Shown: piece by piece, positions 44,886-53,123 of the stretch
Position numbering within the stretch: position 1 is the first letter of the stretch
Layout: each line of letters begins with the position of its first letter
Source: Maribellus comscasis
GTDB taxonomy: Bacteria; Bacteroidota; Bacteroidia; Bacteroidales; Prolixibacteraceae
Assembly: GCF_009762775.1 (NCBI RefSeq)
Contig: NZ_CP046401.1
Location: 4,426,001-4,490,000 of the forward strand
Length of the DNA: 64,000 nt
Direction: 5' to 3'
The notes under the pieces: generated by a model
What the model was told of the DNA's origin: nothing
Database searches by the model: none
The model's input: the letters and a program-made list of their open reading frames with translations, nothing else
Program-made: the position numbers and the translations under genes

Positions 44886-45632
44886 TTATAATGATTTTAC
44901 AAGTTGTAATGAAAGTTCATTAAATTCATCAAATGTTTCCATGTAGTCACCCATCTTCTTTCCGCCGGTATTTATCGGCTTTGAATTCCCATTGACATAT
45001 GAAATAAGTTCTCCTTTTGCGTTGAAAACGAAGAGATGCATTTCAAGCTGCATTTTAGCAACAAAACCTCCTGCGCCAACTCCAAAAACCTTAGGTTCTG
45101 AAACAGCCAATACCAAAATATCAGCATTCGTGCTTTGGGAAATCGAGTGTAAATCATTTTTAATTGAGGGGAATTTTTCCGAAAGCTTTTTTATCTCTTT
45201 GGGAGAATAACGAAGAGGGTGAATTCCGGGGTTAGAGCAAAAAATGGTTGGAAAATGTTTATCCTCAGTAATAATGTCACGATTAAATTCCTGCCAACCT
45301 CCTTCTTTAATTATGTTTTTTAATTCATCATTACTCACAAGCTTTGCATTAAATATGTCTTTGAAATGCTGCCGTAATATTTCATTTTGTTCCGGCAGCC
45401 TCGATTTTGCTATTTTCTGAATTTCTTCTGCCCGTTTATTGGGCTTAATATCAAAATAAACTTCGGCCATTCCATGTCTTCTCGGCCTGCCATACGGATT
45501 GAGTTCGTTTCCTAAAATTAGTATTTGGGGGTTTTGAGGCATGTTTCCTTTGTTTACCACATTTATTTTTGCTGAAAAACAAGAGCTTAAAAGTATAGCA
45601 GCAAAAACCAGCGGGATTGTAATTTTTTTCAT
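44886..45632 (-). CDS. Uncharacterised lipoprotein
   Basis: 248-aa protein with a signal peptide and lipobox LLSSC, Cys18 lipidated. The body contains QILILGNELNPYGRPRRHGMAEVYFDIKPN, a helical region (about 65-110), and a C-terminal beta-rich part with ADILVLAVSEPKVFGVGAGGFVAKMQLEMHLFVFNAKGELI, which looks like a ligand- or partner-binding lipoprotein fold. I do not recognise the family. It follows the 45663 gene by 30 nt and precedes the 44311 gene by 11 nt, so these are probably one transcript. Confidence 0.75.
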   Translation of the reverse strand: MKKITIPLVFAAILLSSCFSAKINVVNKGNMPQNPQILILGNELNPYGRPRRHGMAEVYFDIKPNKRAEEIQKIAKSRLPEQNEILRQHFKDIFNAKLVSNDELKNIIKEGGWQEFNRDIITEDKHFPTIFCSNPGIHPLRYSPKEIKKLSEKFPSIKNDLHSISQSTNADILVLAVSEPKVFGVGAGGFVAKMQLEMHLFVFNAKGELISYVNGNSKPINTGGKKMGDYMETFDEFNELSLQLVKSL

Positions 45633-45662
45633 CTTTTGGATATAATTTGGTGAGAAATTTAT

Positions 45663-46013
45663 TTATTCAACATCATACCAATCATCATAGGCGCTATCAT
45701 GATAGGTGATACAACAAGATTCTTCTATGGGATCTGAAGTCCAAAGTATCGAGCTGTCGCGGTAGAGGGTAAGGGTTGAACCAGACTTTACTTTTTGAGA
45801 CTGGAGCAGGTAATTATAATAATTGATATACTGTTCTGTTCCATCAAAAGCATTTCCACTTTCGTCTATTCCCGATACATAATAATCGTGGCCAATATTC
45901 CAGAGAAGACTATTTTTTAGAACAAAATCAACTTCAACAAAATCCATAGAGTCATCTTTGTCGCACGAAACAAATGTGAGACACGCCAGAAAAGCGAAAA
46001 GTAATTTTTTCAT
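45663..46013 (-). CDS. Small uncharacterised lipoprotein
   Basis: 116-aa protein with a signal peptide and lipobox LTFVSC (Cys17 lipidated) followed by acidic DKDDSMDFVEVDF. The rest is beta-rich, with an acidic, Tyr-rich end (YHDSAYDDWYDVE) and a Cys-Cys pair (EESCCITYH) that could form a metal site or disulfide. No family is recognised. It is 47 nt after the outer membrane beta-barrel gene and 30 nt before the larger lipoprotein gene. Confidence 0.72.
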   Translation of the reverse strand: MKKLLFAFLACLTFVSCDKDDSMDFVEVDFVLKNSLLWNIGHDYYVSGIDESGNAFDGTEQYINYYNYLLQSQKVKSGSTLTLYRDSSILWTSDPIEESCCITYHDSAYDDWYDVE

Positions 46014-46060
46014 AATAAATTTTGGATTACAGGTTTAAAAGTTTGACGATAAATCAGGGA

Positions 46061-46651
46061 TTAAAAGATGCGAAAAAGTACTCCCGCGGTTATGAGTACC
46101 TGGTCCCAGTCATCGGCGATATATGAATAGCCACCGTCGGCATAAATACTGATGCTTTCCGATAAGTTCAGGTTAAAACCAACCCCTGTAATTGCCCCCG
46201 TTTTAAATTGATTGTCTTCCCCTGAAACATCAGCATATGTATTGGAAGCGCTTACACTTTCTTTGTAAATCAGGAAGCTTGGCCCAATAAATAAATAACT
46301 TTCCGCTTTTGGCGATTTTACAAAAGAAAAACGGCCTTCCACATTGATATAGTGCATGGCAGGATCAACCTCAATGTCCGTTGAAGTAGAAGAATAACTG
46401 TATGTATAATTGAATTTCGAAACCGGGAAATAAATATAGGAAGGCGAAAGCGAAAATCTACTTTTATCGCTGTAAACCACTGCCCTGAAATTTGCGCCGG
46501 CTCCCCAATCTTCTTCCCAGCCGTCGTCGGTACTGGCCCAATCTCCTAAACTAAGGCCTGCCCCAATTTTTAAATGGGGGCTATTGTTTTGTGAGTACGT
46601 ACAAAACGATATAAAGCTTACTGCAATAAATAAAAAGAACTGTTTTTTCAT
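46061..46651 (-). CDS. Outer membrane beta-barrel protein (small porin-like family)
   Basis: 196-aa exported protein. Signal peptide (about 3-20, ending TYSQ) followed by alternating amphipathic beta strands typical of the OMP_b-brl families: PHLKIGAGLSLGDWA, FRAVVYSDKSRFSLSPSYIYFP, KAESYLFIGPSFLIYK, TGAITGVGFNLNLSESISIYADGGYSYI, and a C-terminal phenylalanine (VLFRIF), the usual outer membrane insertion signal. The ligand or role is unknown. It is the first gene of the exported-protein cluster. Confidence 0.85.
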   Translation of the reverse strand: MKKQFFLFIAVSFISFCTYSQNNSPHLKIGAGLSLGDWASTDDGWEEDWGAGANFRAVVYSDKSRFSLSPSYIYFPVSKFNYTYSYSSTSTDIEVDPAMHYINVEGRFSFVKSPKAESYLFIGPSFLIYKESVSASNTYADVSGEDNQFKTGAITGVGFNLNLSESISIYADGGYSYIADDWDQVLITAGVLFRIF

Positions 46652-46708
46652 GATTTTGATTTTTAAAGGTGTTGCAATTGGTTTTTGAAGTAATTTGTGT
46701 TTTTACCC

Positions 46709-46716
46709 CAAAAATA
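46709..46716 (-). promoter_or_regulatory. Possible -7 element for the exported-protein cluster
   Basis: Minus-strand TATTTTTG matches TAnnTTTG, 58 nt upstream of the ATG at 46651. No -33 partner is visible. Confidence 0.3.
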
Positions 46717-46828
46717 TCGCGGACATCTTTTATGGAGGGCGATTTTTGATTCCCGGTTGTCACGAATCAAGGATTTTTTACAAGCTTAATTCAAAAATAA
46801 TAAAACGGAGTTCAAAGGATAGAAAGTG

Positions 46829-48955
46829 CTAATTGGCTGATAATGTATCGATGCGGGCTGTTTCCTGATTTTTTTCAAGTGATTTGATATAAAACGAAGG
46901 AGTAACGCCGGTATATTTTTTAAATGCACTAATAAAAGTTGCCCGGTTGTTAAAACCAACCATTTGAGCTATTCCTTCGATAGTGTTTTTCCTGTACTTG
47001 CCTTTATGAAATAATTTGCATGCTTCCTGAATGCGGAGATCATTGACAAAATGATTAAAGTTTTTGCCGTATTCGTTATTTATGATTTGTGAAATGTAGC
47101 TGCTGTTGGTTTCAAGGTCTTTGGATACATCGCTTACTTTTAAGTTCGGTGACAGGTATTTTTTTTCTTCTTCTAAATAACACTTAATTTTAAGAAGCAG
47201 TTTCTCTTTATCATCATTCAGTTTTATTTTTTGCTGCTTACGGCCTTTTTTATCTTTTTGGGTCAACTTGCTGTAGGCTTGAGTCAACTCGTCATTTTTT
47301 TGAACCAACATTTTGTATGCCAGATGCCGTTTTCGGTAAAGTGTTAATATGATAAGGGCCGCTGTTAACAGCAAAAATGAAGATAAAAACAGAATGTTGC
47401 GTATTCGTTTTTGAAATTTTATCTCACTGCTTAATTTAATTTGTTTTTTTTCAGCCAATAGTTTTTGTTCCGACAGTCTTTTTTTATGGTCTGTTTCAAG
47501 TTGGAAAGCAGTAATCTGTCGTACATTTTCAATATTGACCAAACTGTCTTTTAGTGTGTGATATTTCCCTAAATAAAATGCGTACCGTTTATAATCAAAC
47601 AACTCTTTATACCTGTGGGAAAGAAATTCTGCACATTCCTTTTGTAAAAATACATCTCCGGAATCAGTTCCTTTTTGCTGCGCTTCTTTGGTCCGTTTAA
47701 CGGCTTCTGAATTTTTATTTTGTTTATGCAGGCATTTTGCAAGCATTAGCAGTGCTTTTCCTTCATTACTTTGTAAGCCGGTTTGCGAATATAAATGGAG
47801 CGCTTTTGTATAGTATTGATAAGCTTTTTCATATTGTTCTTGTTGAAAAGCAAGTTGCCCCGTATAAAAATTAGATGTCGCTATATTTTCCGGCACATTC
47901 ATTTGCAATGCAAGTTCTACGGCTGTATTTAATAATGAATCGGCCAGGTTATAGTTCCTGCTGGAGATCTCCAGACTCGCCAGGTTGATGGTCGCATCAA
48001 AATATTTTTCTTTATAGCCAATTTGTTTGAATAATTTTATTGACTCTGTTAAATTTTTGCGGGCGTTTTGGTCTTCCTTATTTTGATGTTGGAGTTTCGC
48101 AATATTAATGAGACAAATACCCACTCCGCTTGGCTGTTTTTTGTCTTTATAAATGTCAATGGCTTGCTGGTAATAATCAATCGCTATATCATATAAGCCC
48201 TGACTGTGGTATACATTTGCCAGGTTTAAAAGAACGTGGGCTTGTTCAATTGGAATATCCAACTGCTGGTGATACGACAATGCTGTATTGTAATAACTGA
48301 TTGCCCCTTTGTATTCGCCCATACTTTCTTTTATCAACCCCATATTATTGTAGTTAAATGTCAGTCCTTCGGTGTCGCCAATGGAGTCAAGAATCGCAGT
48401 TGACCGGAGGTGGAACCGGAGTGCTTTTTCAAGTTCTCCTTTTTCTTTGTAAACCACAGCAATATTATTCAGGCATTCTGCCACCTGCTGTGTGTTATTC
48501 ATATTTTTATGTAATGCCAACGCATTTTTATAATGGCTAATGGCCTCATTATAGTTCCCTTGTATATCGTCGATAATGCCCAGGTTATTTTCAATTTTTG
48601 CACACTGGGTGGAGTCACTGCTTGACTTTGCAAAATATAATGCCCTGTTGTAATACACTTTTGACGAATCAAAGCGGTCGGTAAAATAGTAGTAAATTCC
48701 TATATTGTTAAGAAACATGGACTGGTATACATTATCATCATTTGATGTATCTGTTAATCCTTTCCGGGCGTAAAAAAAGGCAGAATCCGGAGATTCATAA
48801 ATGTATTTCCAGAAAAGCTGGTTGTAATTATCCAGTTTATTGCTTTGAATTTTGTTTTTTGGTGCTGCTAACCCTGTATCATTCGAGGCAATTATGCAAA
48901 TAGCATGTGCAATAAGAAAGCAGGTTGTTATAAAAATGAAAAAACGCCGGGACAT
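46829..48955 (-). CDS. TPR-containing AraC family transcriptional regulator
   Basis: 708-aa regulator. A signal peptide or anchor at the N-terminus (about 4-24) is followed by about ten tetratricopeptide repeats (about 50-430), recognisable by repeated YYNRALYFAKSSSD, NYNEAISHYKNALALHKN and YDIAIDYYQQAIDIYKD units; then a membrane helix (about 520-540, ILFLSSFLLLTAALIILTLY), a coiled-coil linker, and a C-terminal AraC domain with two helix-turn-helix units (DVSKDLETNSSYISQIIN, IAQMVGFNNRATFISAFKKYTGVTPSFY). This architecture is the Bacteroidota membrane-bound TPR-AraC regulator type. It is followed 177 nt later by the unknown exported-protein cluster, which it might control; that is inference. 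Confidence 0.92.
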   Translation of the reverse strand: MSRRFFIFITTCFLIAHAICIIASNDTGLAAPKNKIQSNKLDNYNQLFWKYIYESPDSAFFYARKGLTDTSNDDNVYQSMFLNNIGIYYYFTDRFDSSKVYYNRALYFAKSSSDSTQCAKIENNLGIIDDIQGNYNEAISHYKNALALHKNMNNTQQVAECLNNIAVVYKEKGELEKALRFHLRSTAILDSIGDTEGLTFNYNNMGLIKESMGEYKGAISYYNTALSYHQQLDIPIEQAHVLLNLANVYHSQGLYDIAIDYYQQAIDIYKDKKQPSGVGICLINIAKLQHQNKEDQNARKNLTESIKLFKQIGYKEKYFDATINLASLEISSRNYNLADSLLNTAVELALQMNVPENIATSNFYTGQLAFQQEQYEKAYQYYTKALHLYSQTGLQSNEGKALLMLAKCLHKQNKNSEAVKRTKEAQQKGTDSGDVFLQKECAEFLSHRYKELFDYKRYAFYLGKYHTLKDSLVNIENVRQITAFQLETDHKKRLSEQKLLAEKKQIKLSSEIKFQKRIRNILFLSSFLLLTAALIILTLYRKRHLAYKMLVQKNDELTQAYSKLTQKDKKGRKQQKIKLNDDKEKLLLKIKCYLEEEKKYLSPNLKVSDVSKDLETNSSYISQIINNEYGKNFNHFVNDLRIQEACKLFHKGKYRKNTIEGIAQMVGFNNRATFISAFKKYTGVTPSFYIKSLEKNQETARIDTLSAN

Positions 48956-49070
48956 TTCAATAAAAAAATGGTTCGGAGCTAAAGATAAACTTTTATGAAC
49001 ATAAAAATATAAAATTGAATAATAAACAAATGTTACATTTATTGGCGGCTTTTTTGGGACTTAACAGAAT

Positions 49071-49098
49071 AAAAAAACAGGCTTTTGCCTGTTTTTTT
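49071..49098 (-). terminator. Intrinsic terminator of the sigma/anti-sigma/Spy-like operon
   Basis: ACAGGC pairs with GCCTGT around TTTT, extended by A7/T7 flanks (AAAAAAA and TTTTTTT). On the minus strand it begins within the stop codon of the gene ending at 49097. Confidence 0.9.
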
Positions 49099-49567
49099 AT
49101 TTATCATCTTTTTTATCTCTGTCTCTGTACTTTCGAATCATATGCATTCTGAATTCATTTTCAGAACGGTATAATATTAAAACTTTTTCGGGAGGTAGTA
49201 TTTTAAGAAATTCTTCATTATATTTTACATACAGCAGGCCTTCTTTTTCCATGCTGCTGGAGAAGTCTCGTGTTAATTGAATGATTTCCTTTTTCGAAAG
49301 ATTTTTATCCTCAACATCATGAACTTTAGCTTCCAGTTCTCGTCTTGCTTTTTGGGCTTCCCATCTACTTTTTTCCAGTTCGTTGTAAACAGGCCAAAAT
49401 TTTTGGGCTTCCGTTGGGGTCAATTCAAGTTTTTCAGTCAAAAAAGAAACCTTTTCAGCTCTGAATTTTTCCCACCGACTCTCACCATCCTTTTTATCTT
49501 GGGCATGTGATAAAAAAGAACCAAAAATGAAAATAAACAGGACAACTAATAAAAATTTATTCTTCAT
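49097..49567 (-). CDS. Periplasmic Spy/CpxP-like protein (ECF-sigma associated)
   Basis: 156-aa helical periplasmic protein with a signal peptide (about 4-22, ending SHAQ). Two long charged helices contain FLTEKLELTPTEAQKFWPVYNELEKSRWEAQKARREL, which resembles the LTPEQ-type motif of Spy/CpxP chaperone-like proteins and of the small 'sensor of ECF sigma factor' family found after sigma/anti-sigma pairs in Bacteroidota. It is 6 nt after the anti-sigma gene and ends the operon. A role in sensing envelope stress or holding misfolded proteins is inferred from family and context. Confidence 0.8.
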   Translation of the reverse strand: MKNKFLLVVLFIFIFGSFLSHAQDKKDGESRWEKFRAEKVSFLTEKLELTPTEAQKFWPVYNELEKSRWEAQKARRELEAKVHDVEDKNLSKKEIIQLTRDFSSSMEKEGLLYVKYNEEFLKILPPEKVLILYRSENEFRMHMIRKYRDRDKKDDK

Positions 49568-49573
49568 GTTGTT

Positions 49574-50029
49574 TTAATTATCAGTTCCTAAATAAATATC
49601 GTATTCCGATATATTTGTGTTAATATAATTAATCAGTTCGTCGTCGCTGAACTCGACTTTTGCAGTAGGTTCATCGAGCAGGGCATAAAATGAATTTTCA
49701 TCTATGCCTTCAAGTAAGGTCAGATATTGGTTTTCGTTATCGTATGATTCAATTTCTATCGTATTGCTTTCCGCAAGCTTATTGGGTAAAAAGCTTTTTA
49801 GCGGCCAGTAAACCAGAAGAAAGATTAATGCAAAGCTTGCTGCCAGACTAATCGCTGGTTTTAATAATTGAATTATACTTTTCTTTGGCGCAGGAACAAC
49901 CTTTTTCTCTGCTTCGATTTTCATTTGTAATCTTGCAGAGAAATCATCAAAATAATTTTCAGGAACCCGGAAGGGATTCTCTTTTTTTATTTTTGATAAC
50001 TCGGGTGTATTTTCTTTTAAATTATCCAT
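49574..50029 (-). CDS. Putative membrane anti-sigma factor
   Basis: 151-aa protein with a cytoplasmic N-terminus (ENPFRVPENYFDDFSARLQMKIEAEKK, the typical N-terminal motif of small Bacteroidota anti-sigma-like proteins), one membrane helix (about 67-86, ISLAASFALIFLLVYWPLKSF) and an acidic periplasmic tail (about 95-151) with many Glu and Asp. It sits 56 nt after the ECF sigma gene and 6 nt before the Spy-like gene. An anti-sigma role is inferred from topology and position; no zinc-finger anti-sigma motif is present. Confidence 0.75.
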   Translation of the reverse strand: MDNLKENTPELSKIKKENPFRVPENYFDDFSARLQMKIEAEKKVVPAPKKSIIQLLKPAISLAASFALIFLLVYWPLKSFLPNKLAESNTIEIESYDNENQYLTLLEGIDENSFYALLDEPTAKVEFSDDELINYINTNISEYDIYLGTDN

Positions 50030-50085
50030 TTAACCATGTTTTGTTGTTTGACTGAATCCTTTTAAGAAGGTTTAATTTCAACCAT

Positions 50086-50634
50086 TTAATCTGTGTTTTT
50101 TAAAAAGTCTTCTATCTTTTTTGCCGCGTGGAAATAAGAGGCTTTTAAAGCTCCAACTGACGTGTCAAGTATTTTCGACATGTCTTCATATTTCATCTCG
50201 TCAAAATATTTCATGTTAAAAACTATTCGTTGTTTTTCGGGTAAGCGAACAATTGCTTCCTGTAATTTTAGTTGAATTTCATCTCCTTCAAAATAAGGAT
50301 CCGATTCCAGGTTTTTTACCAAATATTCACTTACATCATTCAATGGCATAAAGCTTCGCTTTTTATTTGCATTTAAAAACGATATCGATTCATTGGTTGC
50401 AATTCTGTACAACCAGGTGTATAGGCTCGATTCTTCCCTGAATTTATCAATACTTTTCCAAACCTTAACAAATGTATTTTGAAGAACATCATCAGCATCG
50501 TCATGGTTCATAACAATTTTACGGATGTGCCAATACAAACGTTCCTGGTATTTATTAACCAACATATGAAAAGCAAGATCCTTTTTATTATCCTGCTTTA
50601 GGTCGGCAATAATCCCACTGTCGTCATAATCCAT
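50086..50634 (-). CDS. ECF RNA polymerase sigma factor (second)
   Basis: 182-aa sigma-70 family protein. Region 2 has AFHMLVNKYQERLYWHIRKIVMNHDDADDVLQNTFVKVWKSIDKFREESSLYTWLYRIATNESISFL, and region 4 has LPEKQRIVFNMKYFDEMKYEDMSKILDTSVGALKASYFHAAKKIEDFL. The sequence is of the classical RpoE-like ECF type rather than the SusC/D-linked type at 25673. It heads an operon with a membrane protein and a Spy-like periplasmic protein, suggesting envelope stress control. The sigma function is clear; its regulon is not known. Confidence 0.93.
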   Translation of the reverse strand: MDYDDSGIIADLKQDNKKDLAFHMLVNKYQERLYWHIRKIVMNHDDADDVLQNTFVKVWKSIDKFREESSLYTWLYRIATNESISFLNANKKRSFMPLNDVSEYLVKNLESDPYFEGDEIQLKLQEAIVRLPEKQRIVFNMKYFDEMKYEDMSKILDTSVGALKASYFHAAKKIEDFLKNTD

Positions 50635-50687
50635 AAAAAAGTATTTTTAGTAATGACACTGAATGGCGTTGAAGGTTTAAATATAAA

Positions 50688-51437
50688 TTAAATCCTGAAA
50701 TTTAATCCCTCTTCTTTGAGTTTGTTATATATTTCAACATCGAAAGAATAAAGCTTTGCTGCACGATGAGCTACATTTTTTTGTTTTTCGTTTGTATCAA
50801 CCAGCAGGCCCATGTTTAATATTTTTTTTCTAAAGTTCCGGGTATCTAATTTTTCATCCAGTATAACCTCGTAAAGTGTTTGCAGTTGAGTAAGCGTAAA
50901 TTTTTTCGGTAAAAGGTGAAATCCAACCGGATGATACTTTACTTCATCCCGTAACTTTTTTAAGGAATGTTCTATTACTTCCTTTGCGTCGAATATAACT
51001 TCCGGCAGATTATCTATTTCAAACCACTTGACAGCTTTTGCCAGCGGCGAAAGTTTTAAATCGTGATAGTTGGGGTTAATAAGCGCATAGTAAGCTACCG
51101 TCAAAACCCGGTAGTGAGGAACCCGATCCAACGCACCAAAAGTGCGTACCTGTTTTAGGTAAATGTCTTCTATTCCTGTTGTTATCTGAAGTATTTTTTT
51201 TGCGTATCCGTCTAAATCTTCTTCAGTGGGAAGGTGTGTGCCAATTAGCCCCCAGAATTCTTGCGAGTTTCCCAGTGCGGGATTCTTTTCAAAAAGAATT
51301 TTAATTTCTTCCAGTTCCTTTTTTGTCGTCAGAAAATTTTCAAGTAACTCCGGCTCGGCCTGCCACAAAAGAACATGTAGCTTTTCATTATGAAATCCGA
51401 AAATCACACAATCAACAGAAATGTTTCGTAGTATCAT
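50688..51437 (-). CDS. NUDIX-winged-helix transcriptional regulator (NrtR/AraR-like)
   Basis: The ATG at 51437 (MILRNISVDCVIFGFHNEKLHVLLWQ) is preferred to a TTG at 51455, since the latter overlaps a -7 promoter element; product 249 aa. The N-terminal NUDIX-like domain (about 1-140) has a degenerate NUDIX box (LPTEEDLDGYAKKILQITTGIEDIYLKQVRTFG), meaning a ligand-binding rather than hydrolytic role; the C-terminal winged helix contains KKFTLTQLQTLYEVILDEKLDTRNFRKKIL. Relatives control NAD (NrtR) or sugar (AraR) metabolism by sensing nucleotide-sugars or ADP-ribose. No matching metabolic gene is adjacent, so the regulon is unknown. Confidence 0.88.
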   Translation of the reverse strand: MILRNISVDCVIFGFHNEKLHVLLWQAEPELLENFLTTKKELEEIKILFEKNPALGNSQEFWGLIGTHLPTEEDLDGYAKKILQITTGIEDIYLKQVRTFGALDRVPHYRVLTVAYYALINPNYHDLKLSPLAKAVKWFEIDNLPEVIFDAKEVIEHSLKKLRDEVKYHPVGFHLLPKKFTLTQLQTLYEVILDEKLDTRNFRKKILNMGLLVDTNEKQKNVAHRAAKLYSFDVEIYNKLKEEGLNFRI

Positions 51438-51452
51438 AAAGACGAATTTTAG

Positions 51453-51460
51453 CAAATGTA
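51453..51460 (-). promoter_or_regulatory. -7 promoter element for the NUDIX regulator
   Basis: Minus-strand TACATTTG (TAnnTTTG) lies 16 nt upstream of the ATG at 51437 and overlaps the alternative TTG start at 51455, which argues for the shorter protein. Confidence 0.45.
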
Positions 51461-51579
51461 CAAAATGAAATGGTTTTTTTGATTTATTCTAAAAATTAGT
51501 TCCTGAATGTAAATGTTTTGGTAAAATCACGCAGCAGCAATTAAGTTCAAAAAAAAAGATTCAAAATTGAATAAACCAT

Positions 51580-51587
51580 TACCTTTG
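51580..51587 (+). promoter_or_regulatory. -7 promoter element of ychF
   Basis: TACCTTTG (TAnnTTTG) 25 nt before the ychF ATG at 51612. A -33 element is not clear. Confidence 0.5.
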
Positions 51588-51611
51588 CAGCGCAATTTTT
51601 AATTTGAAGAA

Positions 51612-52712
51612 ATGGCATTGAAATGTGGTATTGTTGGTTTACCAAATGTAGGTAAATCAACACTGTTTAATTGTTTATCAAGTGCAAAAGCACAATCGGC
51701 AAATTTCCCGTTCTGTACAATCGAACCTAATGTTGGGATTATTACTGTGCCGGACGACAGGTTGATAAAACTGGCGGAAATTGATAATCCGAAAAAAGTA
51801 ATTCCTACAACCGTTGAAATTGTAGATATTGCCGGATTGGTAAAAGGGGCGAGTAAAGGTGAAGGATTGGGAAACCAGTTTTTGGGAAATATACGTGAAA
51901 CAGATGCAGTTATACATGTTTTACGTTGTTTTGAAAACGATAACATTACACACGTTGATGGTTCAATCGACCCGGTTCGCGATAAGGAGGTAATTGATAC
52001 TGAATTGCAATTAAAAGACCTTGAAACAGTTGAAAGTAGGATTGAAAGGCTGGAGAAGCAAGCCCGCCACGGAAATGATCCGAAGGTTAAAAAAATGTAC
52101 GAGCTGGCAGTGAGGTATAAAAGGGTGTTGGAAGAGGGGAAATCGGCACGAACATTACAGTTATATGATGAAGAGGCCAGGGTGGCTAAAGAACTTTTTT
52201 TGTTGACAAACAAGCCCGTAATGTATGTTTGTAACGTCGATGAGGCTTCTGCAAAAAACGGCAATAAGTATGTTGAGGCGGTACGCGAGGCTGTGAAGGA
52301 TGAAAATGCCGAAATCCTTGTAATTGCTGCGGCCACCGAAGCCGATATTGCTGAACTGGAAGAATATGACGAAAAGCAAATGTTTCTGGAAGAGCTGGGA
52401 TTAGATGAGCCAGGTGTTAATAAACTTGTACATGCGGCTTACCGTTTACTTCAGTTGCAAACCTACTTTACTACCGGACCGGATGAAAGCCGTGCATGGA
52501 CATTTAAAAAGGGAACCAAAGCGCCACAGGCTGCAGGTATCATTCACACCGATTTTGAAAAAGGATTTATCAGAGCTGAAGTAATTAAGTATGATAATTA
52601 CGTAAAATATGGTTCAGAACACGCTTGCCGGGAAGCAGGCAAAATTGGAGTGGAAGGGAAAGAGTATATTGTTCAGGACGGAGATATTCTACATTTCAGA
52701 TTTAATGTATAG
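51612..52712 (+). CDS. ychF: Redox-regulated ATPase YchF (Obg/OLA1 family)
   Basis: 366-aa P-loop NTPase of the Obg-related family that prefers ATP. The G1 motif GLPNVGKSTLFNCLS (6-20), FPFCTIEPNVGI (switch), the DIAGLVKGASKGEGLGNQFL G3 region, the nucleotide-specificity NVDE (where GTPases have NKxD), and a C-terminal TGS domain (PQAAGIIHTDFEKGFIRAEV) are all present. YchF binds ribosomes and responds to oxidative stress in other bacteria. The gene is monocistronic, with its own promoter element and a bidirectional terminator shared with the yajC operon. Confidence 0.97.
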   Translation: MALKCGIVGLPNVGKSTLFNCLSSAKAQSANFPFCTIEPNVGIITVPDDRLIKLAEIDNPKKVIPTTVEIVDIAGLVKGASKGEGLGNQFLGNIRETDAVIHVLRCFENDNITHVDGSIDPVRDKEVIDTELQLKDLETVESRIERLEKQARHGNDPKVKKMYELAVRYKRVLEEGKSARTLQLYDEEARVAKELFLLTNKPVMYVCNVDEASAKNGNKYVEAVREAVKDENAEILVIAAATEADIAELEEYDEKQMFLEELGLDEPGVNKLVHAAYRLLQLQTYFTTGPDESRAWTFKKGTKAPQAAGIIHTDFEKGFIRAEVIKYDNYVKYGSEHACREAGKIGVEGKEYIVQDGDILHFRFNV

Positions 52713-52737
52713 AAATTTTTTTGTTTTGAATTCAAAA

Positions 52738-52779
52738 TAAAAAGGGTTGACCTCATTTGATAGGGCCAACCCTTTTTTT
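52738..52779. terminator. Bidirectional intrinsic terminator between ychF and yajC
   Basis: AAAGGGTTG (52741-52749) pairs with CAACCC TTT around 52768-52776, with extra partial pairing inside (ACC/GGC-type), flanked by A and T runs. It serves ychF (+) and the nusB-DUF1573-yajC operon (-). Confidence 0.9.
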
Positions 52780-52794
52780 GTTGCAAAGTTTAGA

Positions 52795-53112
52795 TTAACG
52801 CTGCTGAGGAGCGTCACTCATATCTTTAATAATTCCGTTTTTGTCTACTTTAATCTGAACATCTTTGGCAATCTCCAAAATAATCGTTGTTTCTTTTACT
52901 TCAACAATTTTACCGTAAATTCCACCTGTGGTAACTACTTTATCGCCTTTTGAAAGACTTTCGCGAAACTGGCGGGTTTCTTTCTGGCGTTTGACCTGAG
53001 GGCGAATCATAAAAAAGTAAAAAACAACTATAATCAGTAAAAGCGGGAGAAAACTCATCCATGGATTTGCATCCTGGCCTTCAGGTTGCATCATTAAAAT
53101 AATATTCATCAT
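52795..53112 (-). CDS. yajC: Preprotein translocase subunit YajC
   Basis: 105-aa protein associated with the SecDF complex. One membrane helix (about 19-37, FLPLLLIIVVFYFFMIRPQ) is followed by the typical cytoplasmic part KRQKETRQFRESLSKGDKVVTTGGIYGKIVEVKETTIILEIAKDVQIKVDKNGI. It is the last gene of the nusB-DUF1573-yajC cluster, 11 nt after the DUF1573 gene. Length and motifs fit the family. Confidence 0.96.
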   Translation of the reverse strand: MMNIILMMQPEGQDANPWMSFLPLLLIIVVFYFFMIRPQVKRQKETRQFRESLSKGDKVVTTGGIYGKIVEVKETTIILEIAKDVQIKVDKNGIIKDMSDAPQQR

Positions 53113-53123
53113 TTCTTTTAGTT

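Noticed and set aside
51599..52336. Long open frame antisense to ychF (245 codons)
   Set aside because: It lies wholly within the well-supported ychF gene, its translation is Ser/Thr/Phe-rich low-quality sequence with no domain, as typical of a reverse-complement shadow.
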